64,000 nt of DNA from Fimbriimonadaceae bacterium (GTDB lineage: Bacteria > Armatimonadota > Fimbriimonadia > Fimbriimonadales > Fimbriimonadaceae): assembly GCA_019454145.1 (NCBI GenBank), contig CP075366.1, forward strand, positions 2,335,564 through 2,399,563, read 5' to 3'. The notes below the pieces were generated by a model that was not told the origin of the DNA, did no database searches, and saw only the letters and a list, made by a program, of their open reading frames with translations. Both the position numbers and the translations under genes were made by a program. Of the stretch, positions 17,426 through 26,235 are shown piece after piece; position 1 is the first letter of the stretch; each line of letters opens with the position of its first letter.

Positions 17426-18332
17426 TTATCTCACCCAATCTGGTTTTGCGCCAATTTGCGGTACGGCAGGTACGTGTGCAAAATAACTGGTTTGGCCTCC
17501 CGGTAAACCACCGGCCGCAACTCTGGCATATCTTGGGCTTAGGGGTCGCGCCTATGAGTTCATTCGCTAGGGCAGTGTACAAATGCACAGCTAGAGTTTG
17601 TTCAGCAGCGTAGCTAGCTGAGCCAGCGGCAATGGAGTAGCGAAGAACCGTGTTAGTCGAAATTTCGTCATTTAGTAGATCATTGACGTTCATTTCGATG
17701 CACTCAAGGAAGCTATCGATGTCTGTTTTGAAAAAAGGAATCGGATTTAATTCACATCGGTGCGTACATTCTGGATTGCGCGCTTTTGCCTCCATAAGCC
17801 AATCCTTTAGCCAAGGGAGGATTTGGTGCTTTGCGTCATCAACTCGACCTTGAACAATCCCTTTCCCTACTGTTTCAATTAGCTTAAGGATACGTTGATG
17901 GTGCCGCCAAATATCGACAGGTTCACCAAAGTCAGGTATTGATTCATAGGTTGGCTCGATGTTGGGGTTCTTCGGTCGATTGATGTTCTCTTCGTACTGT
18001 AGTTCTCTATATTGGTGGTAGTAAGAAGTTAGTCCAGATTCTAAAAACCCATATCGCTTTGCAAAGGCTAAAAATCCTGTGACATCGTTGAAATTAATGG
18101 CCAAAAACTCACGATGTAATGCCTGCGGGTCAGATAAGGATTCAATCTTCGGACGCCCCCTTTTTCGATTAGGATGGTGCCGCAGAACACTGTCGAAAAC
18201 GATCCATTCGTGATTAGCATAAGTTTTCAGTGAAAGGCGGGATATATCAGCTAGGTAAGGCAGGTAGGGTTCAGTCATCATAATTTTTGGCGACTTCCAA
18301 AACCTTGATTTTGATGACACTTTTTGTTGCAT
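17418..18332 (-). CDS. Zinc-finger protein cotranscribed with the integrase
   Basis: A 304-residue protein of unknown family. The C-terminus carries a clear Cys4 cluster (CQSCGRWFTGRPN, then CTRTC) followed by basic residues (RTANWRKTR), similar to the zinc finger at the end of CGNR-type proteins. The rest is mostly helical and polar with a middle segment HHQRILKLIETVGKG. It overlaps the integrase by 8 bp and diverges from the excisionase gene. DNA or RNA binding is a reasonable guess, no more. Confidence 0.5.
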   Translation of the reverse strand: MQQKVSSKSRFWKSPKIMMTEPYLPYLADISRLSLKTYANHEWIVFDSVLRHHPNRKRGRPKIESLSDPQALHREFLAINFNDVTGFLAFAKRYGFLESGLTSYYHQYRELQYEENINRPKNPNIEPTYESIPDFGEPVDIWRHHQRILKLIETVGKGIVQGRVDDAKHQILPWLKDWLMEAKARNPECTHRCELNPIPFFKTDIDSFLECIEMNVNDLLNDEISTNTVLRYSIAAGSASYAAEQTLAVHLYTALANELIGATPKPKICQSCGRWFTGRPNQLFCTRTCRTANWRKTRLGEINV

Positions 18333-18376
18333 AAACGTAATTATAATACCGCCCAGTCACGATAAAGTGGACTTCC

Positions 18377-18592
18377 ATGGACCATTTAAAAAAGAAATCC
18401 AGCTCTAATGACTTGAATCCTATCCATCTCTTGCGTGTCGATGAGGTGGCGAAGATACTGTCGATCGGACGTTCTAAGGCATACGAGCTCGTGGCCAGCG
18501 GCTCAATTCCAGCTATTCGGATAACAGACAGAATATTGCGGGTTAGATCAGATGACCTGTCAAATTGGTTGGAGGCTCAGAAACAAAAATAA
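18377..18592 (+). CDS. Excisionase-like helix-turn-helix protein
   Basis: A 71-residue protein with the excisionase/MerR-like winged helix: LLRVDEVAKILSIGRSKAYE, then LVASGSIPAIRITDR, then LRVRSDDLSNWLE. This pattern is typical of Xis or directionality factors of integrative elements. It diverges from the integrase operon and is followed by the replication-like gene. Confidence 0.8.
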   Translation: MDHLKKKSSSNDLNPIHLLRVDEVAKILSIGRSKAYELVASGSIPAIRITDRILRVRSDDLSNWLEAQKQK

Positions 18593-18628
18593 GAACTACA
18601 CCCATAAACACCGGAAAACCGACAAAAA

Positions 18629-19639
18629 ATGGATCCGTACGGCAGTTCAGGTGTCTTTGGCATCGACACCGTACGGTTTGCAATCCCGATAGACGTGAGT
18701 GACAAATTGAACGGGCGACTTCTTGAACTAATGTCAACAAAAAAGTGTCGAATTGACTCGAAGACCTCAGTTTGTTTGAGATGTACGGGCTATGGAAATC
18801 AATACTGGATGGATGTAACCACCCAGATACGATGCAAAGATGATCCTTTAGGTATTCACCTAATAGCTAAAGGAAGAATTCTAGAAGTATTGCGTGACGT
18901 TGGTCAAAACTTGGTGCGACTGGGGTATCTCGTCGAACTCAGCCAAGAGCAACTTCTTGCCGCCCCTGTTCGCCAGATGGATCTAGCATTCGACTTTTGT
19001 TCGGCCAACGTTGGCAATAGCTTCGAGCTATTCGAGTTAAATCAACGAACGAAGGGCCGCACAAAATTTGAGGCGATTTCAAAGTCTGGCGGGCGGTCGC
19101 TAAAAATACGAGCTTCAAGGGGTCATGTCATGTTGTATCAGCGAAAGTCAAAGTTGGTTGATACGAACCCCTCTCAATTTATTGCGGCCTTCAACCACAA
19201 AATTGGAGAATTGACAAATGTCCTGCGGTTAGAACGACGCGTTGAACCCTCACATTCATCGGCAAATTTCAAGATAGTGACAACGGTGCAGAGCCTTATT
19301 GAGTACTGGGACATATTAGAGAGGGCTATTCGTTCGGAGGCAATGCACTTATTTGATTCCCCTGCCTCGATGCTGACATTTGAAGACGCCCGGCAGATGA
19401 TTTTGACTGCTGATTTTCGCGAGCACAAACTATCGAAGCGTAAACGAGGAGACCTAATTGGCTTTCTCGACCACTACTGTCAATTGGGGAAGGATTCAGT
19501 GATTAAAGTACGGGGCATCAACGAAAAGGTATTCCGCGTTCAAGCTGCGGCTCTAGCCCGACTAGGTGTCAATTTGGACGAAATTGACACCACGAGCCGT
19601 AGTCCGAGTGTGTTGGAACCGGATGACCAGTGGACGTAA
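18629..19639 (+). CDS. Replication-initiation-like protein (phage II/X type)
   Basis: The 336-residue product begins GIDTVRFAIPID and contains QMDLAFDFCSAN and VLRLERRVEP. This layout resembles phage/plasmid replication proteins of the II/X family, where the first strand is IDTV(R/K) and a later LR(L/I)E segment belongs to the core. The assignment is by pattern only. Placed right after an excisionase, it would fit an element that replicates or nicks its excised form. No origin could be identified with confidence. Confidence 0.45.
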   Translation: MDPYGSSGVFGIDTVRFAIPIDVSDKLNGRLLELMSTKKCRIDSKTSVCLRCTGYGNQYWMDVTTQIRCKDDPLGIHLIAKGRILEVLRDVGQNLVRLGYLVELSQEQLLAAPVRQMDLAFDFCSANVGNSFELFELNQRTKGRTKFEAISKSGGRSLKIRASRGHVMLYQRKSKLVDTNPSQFIAAFNHKIGELTNVLRLERRVEPSHSSANFKIVTTVQSLIEYWDILERAIRSEAMHLFDSPASMLTFEDARQMILTADFREHKLSKRKRGDLIGFLDHYCQLGKDSVIKVRGINEKVFRVQAAALARLGVNLDEIDTTSRSPSVLEPDDQWT

Positions 19640-19678
19640 AGCGCCCAATCAGAATAGAATGGGGTGAAAACCCCTTAA

Positions 19679-22123
19679 ATGGATAAGAAAACTTTAACCG
19701 AACGTGATATTTGTACAAAATTTATCACTCCAGCCCTACGTGATTCGGGGTGGGACGAACAAACACAAATTCGTGAGGAAGTCCAAATAACCAAGGGCCG
19801 AATCATCGTTCGGGGGCGATTGGTCACCCGGGCGAAGAGGAAGCGGGCTGATTACGTTCTTAGCTATAAGCCGAACATCCCACTGGCGGTCATTGAGGCG
19901 AAAGACAACAAACATAACATCGCCGATGGAATGCAACAAGCCCTGGCATACGCCGAGACGTTGGACGTACCCTTTGTGTTTTCGTCTAATGGCGATGGAT
20001 TCGTTTTTCATGACCGAACGGGTGATTCGCCGTCAGCGGAAACCCAGATTTCGCTCGGCGAGTTTCCATCACCGACCGAGTTATGGGCAAGGTATTGCAA
20101 GTGGAAGGGGCTGACGCAAGCCGACCAGGGCACCGTGCTCCAAGACTATTACGACGATCTGAGCGGCAAGGAACCCCGTTACTATCAGGTTAACGCGATC
20201 AACAAGACGGTAGAGGCCATCACCAAGGGGCAAGATCGCATTTTGCTGGTCATGGCGACGGGCACGGGTAAGACGTACACCGCCTTTCAAATCATTTGGC
20301 GGTTGTGGAAGGCGGGGAGAGCAAAGAGAATCCTATTCCTTGCCGACCGAAACGTATTGGTTGACCAAACGATGGTCAACGACTTTCGTCCGTTTCAAGG
20401 TCATATGGCCAAATTGTCAACACGCTCAAAAACGATTGAACGGGCGGACGGCACCGAAGAAGACCTGACCCTCGCCCTGGACAAAAAACGGCGGGTCGAT
20501 AAGTCGTATGAAATCTATCTGGGGCTTTATCAAGCGATCACCGGCCCGGACGAAAAGCAGAAGTTGTTTAAGGATATTTCGCCTGACTTCTTCGACCTGA
20601 TCATTATCGACGAGTGCCACCGGGGTAGTGCGGCGGATGACTCGGCGTGGAAGGAAATCCTTGAGTATTTTTCGTCGGCGACCCAAATCGGGTTGACCGC
20701 GACACCCAAGGAGACGCGATATGTTTCGAACATCGACTATTTCGGCGAACCGGTCTATTCGTACACTTTGAAACAGGGCATCCGCGATGGCTTCTTAGCA
20801 CCGTACAAAGTGGTGAAAGTCCACATCGACCGCGACGTCGAAGGGTATCGACCCGAGAAGGGGCAAAAGGATACGGACGGCGAAGAGGTTGAAGACCGCA
20901 TATACAACTCCAAAGACTTTGACCGAAACATCGTTTTGGACGACCGAACTCGGGTTGTGGCCCGAAAGGTCACCGAATTCCTCAAAGAATCCAAAGATCG
21001 GATGCAAAAGACGATTGTTTTTTGCGTTGATGAAGAACACGCCGCCCGAATGCGACAGGCATTGATAAACGAGAATGCCGATATGGTGGCGAAGAACCAC
21101 CGTTATGCAATGCGTATTACGGGGAGCGACAAAGAGGGGAAAGAACAGCTATCGAATTTCATTGACCCCGAGAGCGACTACCCCGTACTGGTGACGACAT
21201 CACGGTTGCTGTCTACGGGCGTTGACGCTCAAACCTGCCGCCTTATCGTTATTGATCGCGAAGTCGGATCGATGACTGAGTTCAAACAGATTGTCGGTCG
21301 CGGCACAAGGGTTCATGAAGACACCGGCAAACTCTTCTTCACCCTCATGGATTTCCGTGGGGCGTCTAACCACTTTGCCGATCCCGACTTTGACGGTGAG
21401 CCGGTTCAGATTTACGATATCGACGAACATGGGCACATGGTGCCGCCCAATGACGAGCCGCCGATTTCAGACGCAGATGACCCGATACCGGCGGAAGCCG
21501 ACGATGGCGAAGAAGTTATTCAAGACCCCGACGAAGTGATCAAGAAGGAAAAACGCAAAAAGATTTATGTCGAGGGGGTCAGGGCCAAAATCATTGCTGA
21601 ACGGACTGAGTTTCTGGACGAGGATGGTAATTTGATCACCGAAGACCTCAAGGACTTCACCCGCAAACACCTGAAACAACGGTTTGCCAGCCTTGAGGCG
21701 TTTTTGAACCGTTGGGATGCCGAAGAACGCAAAATCGCCGTCGTCGAAGAGTTGACCGATGAAGGCTTGCCGATGGATTTGATTTTGGAAGAGCTAGGGC
21801 GCGATCTAGATCCGTTTGACCTCATTTGCCACGTCGCGTTCGACGCCAAGCCCCTGACGCGCCGAGAAAGGGCGGAGAACGTCAAGAAACGCGATGTCTT
21901 CGCCAAGTACGGTGACCAGGCGCGGGCGGTGTTGAATTCGTTGCTGGAGAAGTATGCCGACGATGGGATGATGGACTTCGACAACGCCAACGTATTGCGG
22001 ATTCCGCCAATCAGTTCGTTTGGAACACCCCTTGAACTCGTAGCAGCATTTGGTGGAAAATCAGAATTCGATGCGGCAATTGTGAATTTGCAAAAGCAAC
22101 TGTATTTTGGTGGTGCCATCTGA
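19679..22123 (+). CDS. hsdR: Type I restriction enzyme, R (motor and nuclease) subunit
   Basis: The 814-residue HsdR has an N-terminal PD-(D/E)xK nuclease (D58 and E73-A-K75 in LAVIEAKD), then GMQQALAYAETLDVPF. The SF2 motor follows with Walker A ATGTGKT (193-199), DECH (311-314), SATQIGLTATP and the GRGTRV motif VI. The Asp/Glu-rich C-terminal part binds the methylase. HsdR translocates and cuts unmethylated DNA. The stop codon overlaps the ATG of the caspase-like gene (TGATG), so translation is coupled. Base composition is G/C-rich until close to the 3' end. Confidence 0.93.
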   Translation: MDKKTLTERDICTKFITPALRDSGWDEQTQIREEVQITKGRIIVRGRLVTRAKRKRADYVLSYKPNIPLAVIEAKDNKHNIADGMQQALAYAETLDVPFVFSSNGDGFVFHDRTGDSPSAETQISLGEFPSPTELWARYCKWKGLTQADQGTVLQDYYDDLSGKEPRYYQVNAINKTVEAITKGQDRILLVMATGTGKTYTAFQIIWRLWKAGRAKRILFLADRNVLVDQTMVNDFRPFQGHMAKLSTRSKTIERADGTEEDLTLALDKKRRVDKSYEIYLGLYQAITGPDEKQKLFKDISPDFFDLIIIDECHRGSAADDSAWKEILEYFSSATQIGLTATPKETRYVSNIDYFGEPVYSYTLKQGIRDGFLAPYKVVKVHIDRDVEGYRPEKGQKDTDGEEVEDRIYNSKDFDRNIVLDDRTRVVARKVTEFLKESKDRMQKTIVFCVDEEHAARMRQALINENADMVAKNHRYAMRITGSDKEGKEQLSNFIDPESDYPVLVTTSRLLSTGVDAQTCRLIVIDREVGSMTEFKQIVGRGTRVHEDTGKLFFTLMDFRGASNHFADPDFDGEPVQIYDIDEHGHMVPPNDEPPISDADDPIPAEADDGEEVIQDPDEVIKKEKRKKIYVEGVRAKIIAERTEFLDEDGNLITEDLKDFTRKHLKQRFASLEAFLNRWDAEERKIAVVEELTDEGLPMDLILEELGRDLDPFDLICHVAFDAKPLTRRERAENVKKRDVFAKYGDQARAVLNSLLEKYADDGMMDFDNANVLRIPPISSFGTPLELVAAFGGKSEFDAAIVNLQKQLYFGGAI

Positions 22124-22860
22124 TGGCTATTCAAATTAATGACGAAGTTTATGTCAAGAGAACGGTATTAGGACTTGGAATAAACGATATTTCTCCATAT
22201 TATCGTACGACTGTTCGGCAAAGGCAAGTCAGGTCAGTATTGGTAGATTTGCCAGATGGAACCCTATCGGTCCCAATTGCCACGTCAAAAATAGACGTTT
22301 CGGTCGGGGTGCTCATTATTCGAATTGGAGATTTTCACGAGGACGGGCTACTGGATCCCCTAGCCAAAAGTTTGTTGCATTATCTGCGGATAATGTTGCC
22401 TCCCGATTTCGTCAATCTGATCGAGCTTAGGACGGAAAACGAATTTAGTACGCTCTGGGATACGTATCATGCCCTTTGCAAGCAAGTTGTATTGGTAGGT
22501 CATGGTTCTGGGAGTACCTTGCGCTTCGGCAATGTAGATGTTACGGCTGGTCGATTTGTAGAGATGTTTCAAGAACCAAACCCAGAGAAAAAGGAGGTAA
22601 TCAGCTTGGCGTGCTTGTCAGGCCAGGCGGCATTTGCAAAATCGGTCTCGGGTGCAGGTTCTATCTCCCACTTCGTCGCTCCATTCCACAGTATTCACGG
22701 GTGCGTTGGCTCTCTGTTCGCAGCTACCTACCTCAATGAGCGTATTTTGGCAGACTATTCAGCAAAGGTTGCGTTTAATCATGCTCGACGTGACCTTGCG
22801 GGTGCCGCTACTTTTCGCTTGTGGGACAATGGAAAGCTGGTGGCAGGGCAAAAGAAGTAA
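22123..22860 (+). CDS. Caspase/CHAT-like putative protease inside the hsd operon
   Basis: The 245-residue product has the hallmarks of a caspase-fold (clan CD) peptidase: a hydrophobic strand ending in VVLVGHGSG (H127) and, 37 residues later, VISLACLSGQAAFA (C164). This is the His/Cys dyad arrangement with the (D/A)CxSG-like signature. Later SIHGCVGSLFAATYLNERI fits the helix that follows in CHAT domains. The N-terminal ~60 residues (QVRSVLVDLPDGTLSVPIA) are a small beta-rich region of unknown role. It is wedged between hsdR (1-bp overlap) and hsdM (2-bp gap), so it is made as part of the R-M operon. It is more A/T-rich than hsdR and hsdM. A suicide or regulatory protease is inferred, not shown. 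Confidence 0.7.
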   Translation: MAIQINDEVYVKRTVLGLGINDISPYYRTTVRQRQVRSVLVDLPDGTLSVPIATSKIDVSVGVLIIRIGDFHEDGLLDPLAKSLLHYLRIMLPPDFVNLIELRTENEFSTLWDTYHALCKQVVLVGHGSGSTLRFGNVDVTAGRFVEMFQEPNPEKKEVISLACLSGQAAFAKSVSGAGSISHFVAPFHSIHGCVGSLFAATYLNERILADYSAKVAFNHARRDLAGAATFRLWDNGKLVAGQKK

Positions 22861-22862
22861 AA

Positions 22863-24311
22863 ATGTCAATTCGAAACGTCGTCAAGAGCATCCAAGACAT
22901 CATGTGGAAGGATACGGGGGTTGATGGGGACGCCCAGCGCATCAGCCAACTTTGCTGGATGTTGTTCCTCAAGATTGTTGACGACCAAGATAAGGAACTT
23001 GAGTTCACGCACCCGGGCTACGTGTCGCCGATACCGGAAAGGTACCAATGGCGGACTTGGGCGGCAAACCCCGAGGGGGAATCAGGTAAGTGGTTGCTTG
23101 ATTTCGTAAACGACAGCTTGTTTCCGCGACTAAAGAGCTTGCCAGCGTCCGGGGAGAGAGCGAAGGTCATCCGGGGCGTGTTTGAGGACTCGTTCAACTT
23201 TATGAAGTCGGGGACGTTGCTCCGTCAGGTCATCAACAAGATCAATGAGATCGACTTCAACAATTTGAAGGAACGCCAACATTTCGGCGATATCTACGAG
23301 CAAATCTTAAACGATTTGCAGTCGGCGGGCAACGCGGGCGAATACTACACGCCTCGGGCGTTGACGACGTTCATGGTGCAACGCATCGACCCAAAGCCAG
23401 GCGAAACTTTGCTTGACCCGGCCTGTGGCACCGGAGGATTTTTGACGTGTGCGATGCGGCATATGACCGACCGATACGTTCATGTGCCTGATGACCGAAA
23501 ACGAATGCACGACGGGCTTCGGGCGTTTGAGAAGAAACAACTGCCCTACACGCTTTGTGTCACGAACATGTTGTTACACGGGGTTGAGGAACCCTCGTTT
23601 GTACAGCACAACAATACGCTGGCGAAGCCGTACATCAGTTGGGGGAAGGACGACAGGGTTGACATTATCGTCACCAATCCACCGTTTGGCGGAAGGGAGG
23701 AAGACGGCATTGAAAGCAACTTCCCGTCGCACTTTCAGACCCGCGAGACGGCGGACTTGTTTTTGGCACTGATAATCCGGTTGTTGAAACTGGGTGGCAG
23801 GGCGGCGGTCGTTTTGCCCGACGGGTCGTTGTTCGGGGAGGGAGTCAAAACCCGGCTTAAAGAACACCTGATGGAAGAATGCAATTTGCACACCATTGTC
23901 CGGTTGCCCAACTCGGTGTTCAAGCCGTACGCCAGCATTGGAACCAACCTGTTGTTTTTCGAGAAAGGAACGCCGACGCAGGAGGTCTGGTATTGGGAGC
24001 ACCAAGTGCCGGAAACGCAGAAGGCATACAACATGACCAAACCGATCAAGGTCGATCATTTAGATGACTGTGCGGCGTGGTGGGGCGGAAACGACCGCCA
24101 GGGCCGCGCTGAGGGGCCAAGGGCGTGGAAGGTCACAGCCGACGATATCAAGGCGCGGGGCTACAACTTGGATATCAAAAACCCGCACACAGTTGAGGAA
24201 CAGTTAGGCGACCCCGAAGAATTGCTAATGAAACTTCAGGCGGCGGACGCAGAGGTTAGCCGCCTCCGGGAAAAGTTGAAATCGGTATTGGCTGAGGCAT
24301 TGATGCGATGA
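22863..24311 (+). CDS. hsdM: Type I restriction enzyme, M (methylase) subunit
   Basis: The start at 22863 (MSIRNVVKSIQDIMW) follows AGAAG. The 482-residue product has the N-terminal HsdM helical domain (RISQLCWMLFLKIVDD), the YYTPRAL signature, motif I DPACGTGGF (about residue 185) and motif IV NPPF (272-275). It is an N6-adenine methyltransferase acting in an M2S complex. It follows the caspase-like gene by 2 bp and overlaps hsdS by 4 bp (ATGA). The frame upstream to 22821 is only read-through inside the previous gene. Confidence 0.93.
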   Translation: MSIRNVVKSIQDIMWKDTGVDGDAQRISQLCWMLFLKIVDDQDKELEFTHPGYVSPIPERYQWRTWAANPEGESGKWLLDFVNDSLFPRLKSLPASGERAKVIRGVFEDSFNFMKSGTLLRQVINKINEIDFNNLKERQHFGDIYEQILNDLQSAGNAGEYYTPRALTTFMVQRIDPKPGETLLDPACGTGGFLTCAMRHMTDRYVHVPDDRKRMHDGLRAFEKKQLPYTLCVTNMLLHGVEEPSFVQHNNTLAKPYISWGKDDRVDIIVTNPPFGGREEDGIESNFPSHFQTRETADLFLALIIRLLKLGGRAAVVLPDGSLFGEGVKTRLKEHLMEECNLHTIVRLPNSVFKPYASIGTNLLFFEKGTPTQEVWYWEHQVPETQKAYNMTKPIKVDHLDDCAAWWGGNDRQGRAEGPRAWKVTADDIKARGYNLDIKNPHTVEEQLGDPEELLMKLQAADAEVSRLREKLKSVLAEALMR

Positions 24312-25924
24312 CGCCGGATCGGCTATTGGAATTGTACGACGAGTTTAGCGACGCGCCGGGGGCGGTTGAACGACTGAGGCGATTCGTGCTTGATTTAGCA
24401 ATGAGGGGAATGCTCGCTGAGCCGCAAAGTGGGGGCAAATCCGCGCAAGAACTCATAGCAGAAATTGAGCGAGAAAAAAAAGTGAAGTGCCCTTATCCAG
24501 TTGAGCGAGGCGATAAACCAGGGTCACTATTATTTTCATTGCCAGCCAATTGGGCTTGGGTTCCAGCACTATTTCCATGCAGGGTTATATCCGCAGAAGG
24601 GAAAAACGTACCTGTTAAGAATTTACTGGCGACCGGCCCCTACCCAGTTGTAGATCAGGGCAAAACTTTCATTAGAGGTTATTGGGACGATCCGTCTCTG
24701 GTTGTTAAGGTTCAGAAATCTTTTATTTTATTTGGAGATCATACAAGGGAAACCAAGTACATAGACTTTGATTTTATCGTAGGTGCAGACGGTTTGAAAA
24801 TCTTTGAACCTATAGCGGTTTACGATAAATTTTTATATCTGGCAATGTTTTGGCTACCCATTGAAAGCCGAGGTTATGGAAGGCACTTCAAGATATTAAA
24901 AGCATCTTGGATACCGTTACCTCCCTTATCAGATCAAGTGCAGATCGTGGCGAAGGTAGACGAATTGATGGGGCTATGCGATGAGTTGGAGGCGGCTGAG
25001 TATGCGCGAAGTGACACGCGGAGGCTCTATACAAAGTCAGTGCTTCATAACTCCAGTCGTTTTGTCGATTTTGGGGGGAATAGTATTGGCGCCGGCTCCA
25101 TGTTGATTGATGAGATCAATCAACTGAGTATCGAAAAAGGTCAGTTTGATATGTTGCGGCAGTTCATTATTTCCGCCGGTGTATCCGGCGCTCTATCTGT
25201 TGGCCTCAAATGCGACCAAAGTGCTGAAGTGTTGCTAGAAGAAACTAGGGTGAAGAAACTTCAGTTGAAGCAAACGACTGCAGATAGTCGCATTAAGTCC
25301 GCCCGCAGTCCATCCAACGCTGACTATCCGGGAGATATCCCTGCCCACTGGGCTGTCGAGTCATTCGAAAACTTGTTTCTATTCATCGACTACAGGGGCA
25401 AAACACCAGAAAAAACTAAATCAGGCATACCTCTCATCACCGCAAAAAATGTTAAGAAGGGATATCTGTCATTAAAGCCACGCGAATTCATTCACCCATC
25501 CACATATCCGAAGTGGATGACCAGGGGATTGCCACAATATGGTGATTTGTTTTTCACGACTGAGGCCCCTTTAGGCAATGTTTGTGTCAACACATTGGTT
25601 GAGCCCTTTGCGCTTGCGCAGAGGGTTATTTGTCTAAGGCCGTACCACGAAATTGACTCCCAGTTTTTTACGTTTGTCATCATGAGTTCCCACATGCAAA
25701 CCTACATCAATTCCGAATCGAGCGGAATGACAGCCACCGGTATTAAGTCCTCAAAACTTAAGCCGTTGGCACTACCTGTACCGCCGCTCGAGGAGCAAAA
25801 GTTTATCTCCACGCGGATTCTGAGCCTACTAAAGACATGTGATGAACTCGAAGAAGCCGTCAACCACAGATCGTCTACAAGAGTCGCGCTCATGGTTACC
25901 TCATTGGCCGCATCGTTGAAATGA
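24308..25924 (+). CDS. hsdS: Type I restriction enzyme, S (specificity) subunit
   Basis: The 538-residue HsdS has two target-recognition domains, each ending in the conserved region LPPLSDQVQIVAKVDELM (about 200-220) and VPPLEEQKFISTRI (near the C-terminus), with helical spacers. It determines the bipartite DNA target and docks two HsdM. It is the last gene of the operon and ends about 110 bp before the tRNA-Asn. It is more A/T-rich than hsdM, as is usual for specificity genes, which evolve by domain exchange. Confidence 0.9.
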   Translation: MTPDRLLELYDEFSDAPGAVERLRRFVLDLAMRGMLAEPQSGGKSAQELIAEIEREKKVKCPYPVERGDKPGSLLFSLPANWAWVPALFPCRVISAEGKNVPVKNLLATGPYPVVDQGKTFIRGYWDDPSLVVKVQKSFILFGDHTRETKYIDFDFIVGADGLKIFEPIAVYDKFLYLAMFWLPIESRGYGRHFKILKASWIPLPPLSDQVQIVAKVDELMGLCDELEAAEYARSDTRRLYTKSVLHNSSRFVDFGGNSIGAGSMLIDEINQLSIEKGQFDMLRQFIISAGVSGALSVGLKCDQSAEVLLEETRVKKLQLKQTTADSRIKSARSPSNADYPGDIPAHWAVESFENLFLFIDYRGKTPEKTKSGIPLITAKNVKKGYLSLKPREFIHPSTYPKWMTRGLPQYGDLFFTTEAPLGNVCVNTLVEPFALAQRVICLRPYHEIDSQFFTFVIMSSHMQTYINSESSGMTATGIKSSKLKPLALPVPPLEEQKFISTRILSLLKTCDELEEAVNHRSSTRVALMVTSLAASLK

Positions 25925-25956
25925 AGTGGTCATCTTGATCAACGCACGTTAGGGCG

Positions 25957-26034
25957 GTTGTTGTATGGGTTGTTGTACGAGCCCAACTTTGGGTTGACAA
26001 AATGGGGAGCAAAACAAGAAATTAGGTTCAAATT
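25957..26034. repeat. Right-end arm-type repeats of the island
   Basis: GTTGTTGTAT (25957-25966) and GTTGTTGTAC (25969-25978) repeat with the same 12-bp period as at the left end. GTTGACAAAATGG (25993-26005) is the inverse of 3969-3981, and TTAGGTTCAAATT (26022-26034) copies 3940-3952. The set lies between hsdS and the tRNA-Asn and is a candidate set of integrase/excisionase binding sites. Confidence 0.6.
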
Positions 26035-26036
26035 AG

Positions 26037-26082
26037 TGGCTGCCGCTGTAGGATTCGAACCTACGACCCGCTGATTAACAGT
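26037..26082 (-). repeat. attR: 46-bp direct repeat within tRNA-Asn
   Basis: Identical to 3853-3898. The match stops within the anticodon arm 5' strand, the usual crossover region for tRNA-targeted tyrosine integrases. Confidence 0.9.
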
Positions 26083-26111
26083 CAGCTGCTCTACCACTGA
26101 GCTAAGCGGCA
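26037..26111 (-). tRNA. tRNA-Asn (anticodon GTT)
   Basis: On the minus strand the acceptor halves TGCCGCT and AGCGGCA pair fully. The D-arm (GCTC/GAGC), anticodon arm GCTGA-CTGTTAA-TCAGC, T-arm GTAGG-TTCGAAT-CCTAC and an encoded CCA are all present. The loop gives anticodon GTT, so it reads Asn. This intact copy hosts the island. Confidence 0.93.
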
Positions 26112-26199
26112 ACTTGTGAGAAGTAAAGATACCACAGTGATTATGGGCAGGGTGGGAGTTTTGCTTGAGCCCAAGAACAAAATTTGAGGCAGAAATCTA

Positions 26200-26224
26200 A
26201 GTGGAGGTTCTCCGAACCTCCACT
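26200..26224 (-). terminator. Hairpin terminator after the SDR gene
   Basis: AGTGGAGGTTC (26200-26210) and GAACCTCCACT (26214-26224) form an 11-bp perfect stem with a 3-base loop, 12 bp past the SDR stop on the minus strand. No strong U-run follows, so strength is uncertain. Confidence 0.6.
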
Positions 26225-26235
26225 CGAAGTAATCA

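Larger units (their letters stand above)
3853..26082. mobile_element. Integrated genomic island in tRNA-Asn (copper resistance plus type I R-M)
   Basis: A 46-bp sequence equal to the tRNA-Asn 3' part occurs at 3853-3898 and again inside the intact tRNA at 26037-26082. The DNA between encodes a tyrosine recombinase, an excisionase-like protein, a replication-like protein, a copper module and a type I restriction system. Short repeats lie just inside both ends in matching order. This is the classic layout of a tRNA-targeted integrative element; the element supplies the 3' part that keeps the tRNA intact on the right. No conjugation genes are seen, so it would be an integrative/mobilizable element or island rather than a full ICE. 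The integrase sits near the middle, not at an end, which suggests a composite history. Confidence 0.85.
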
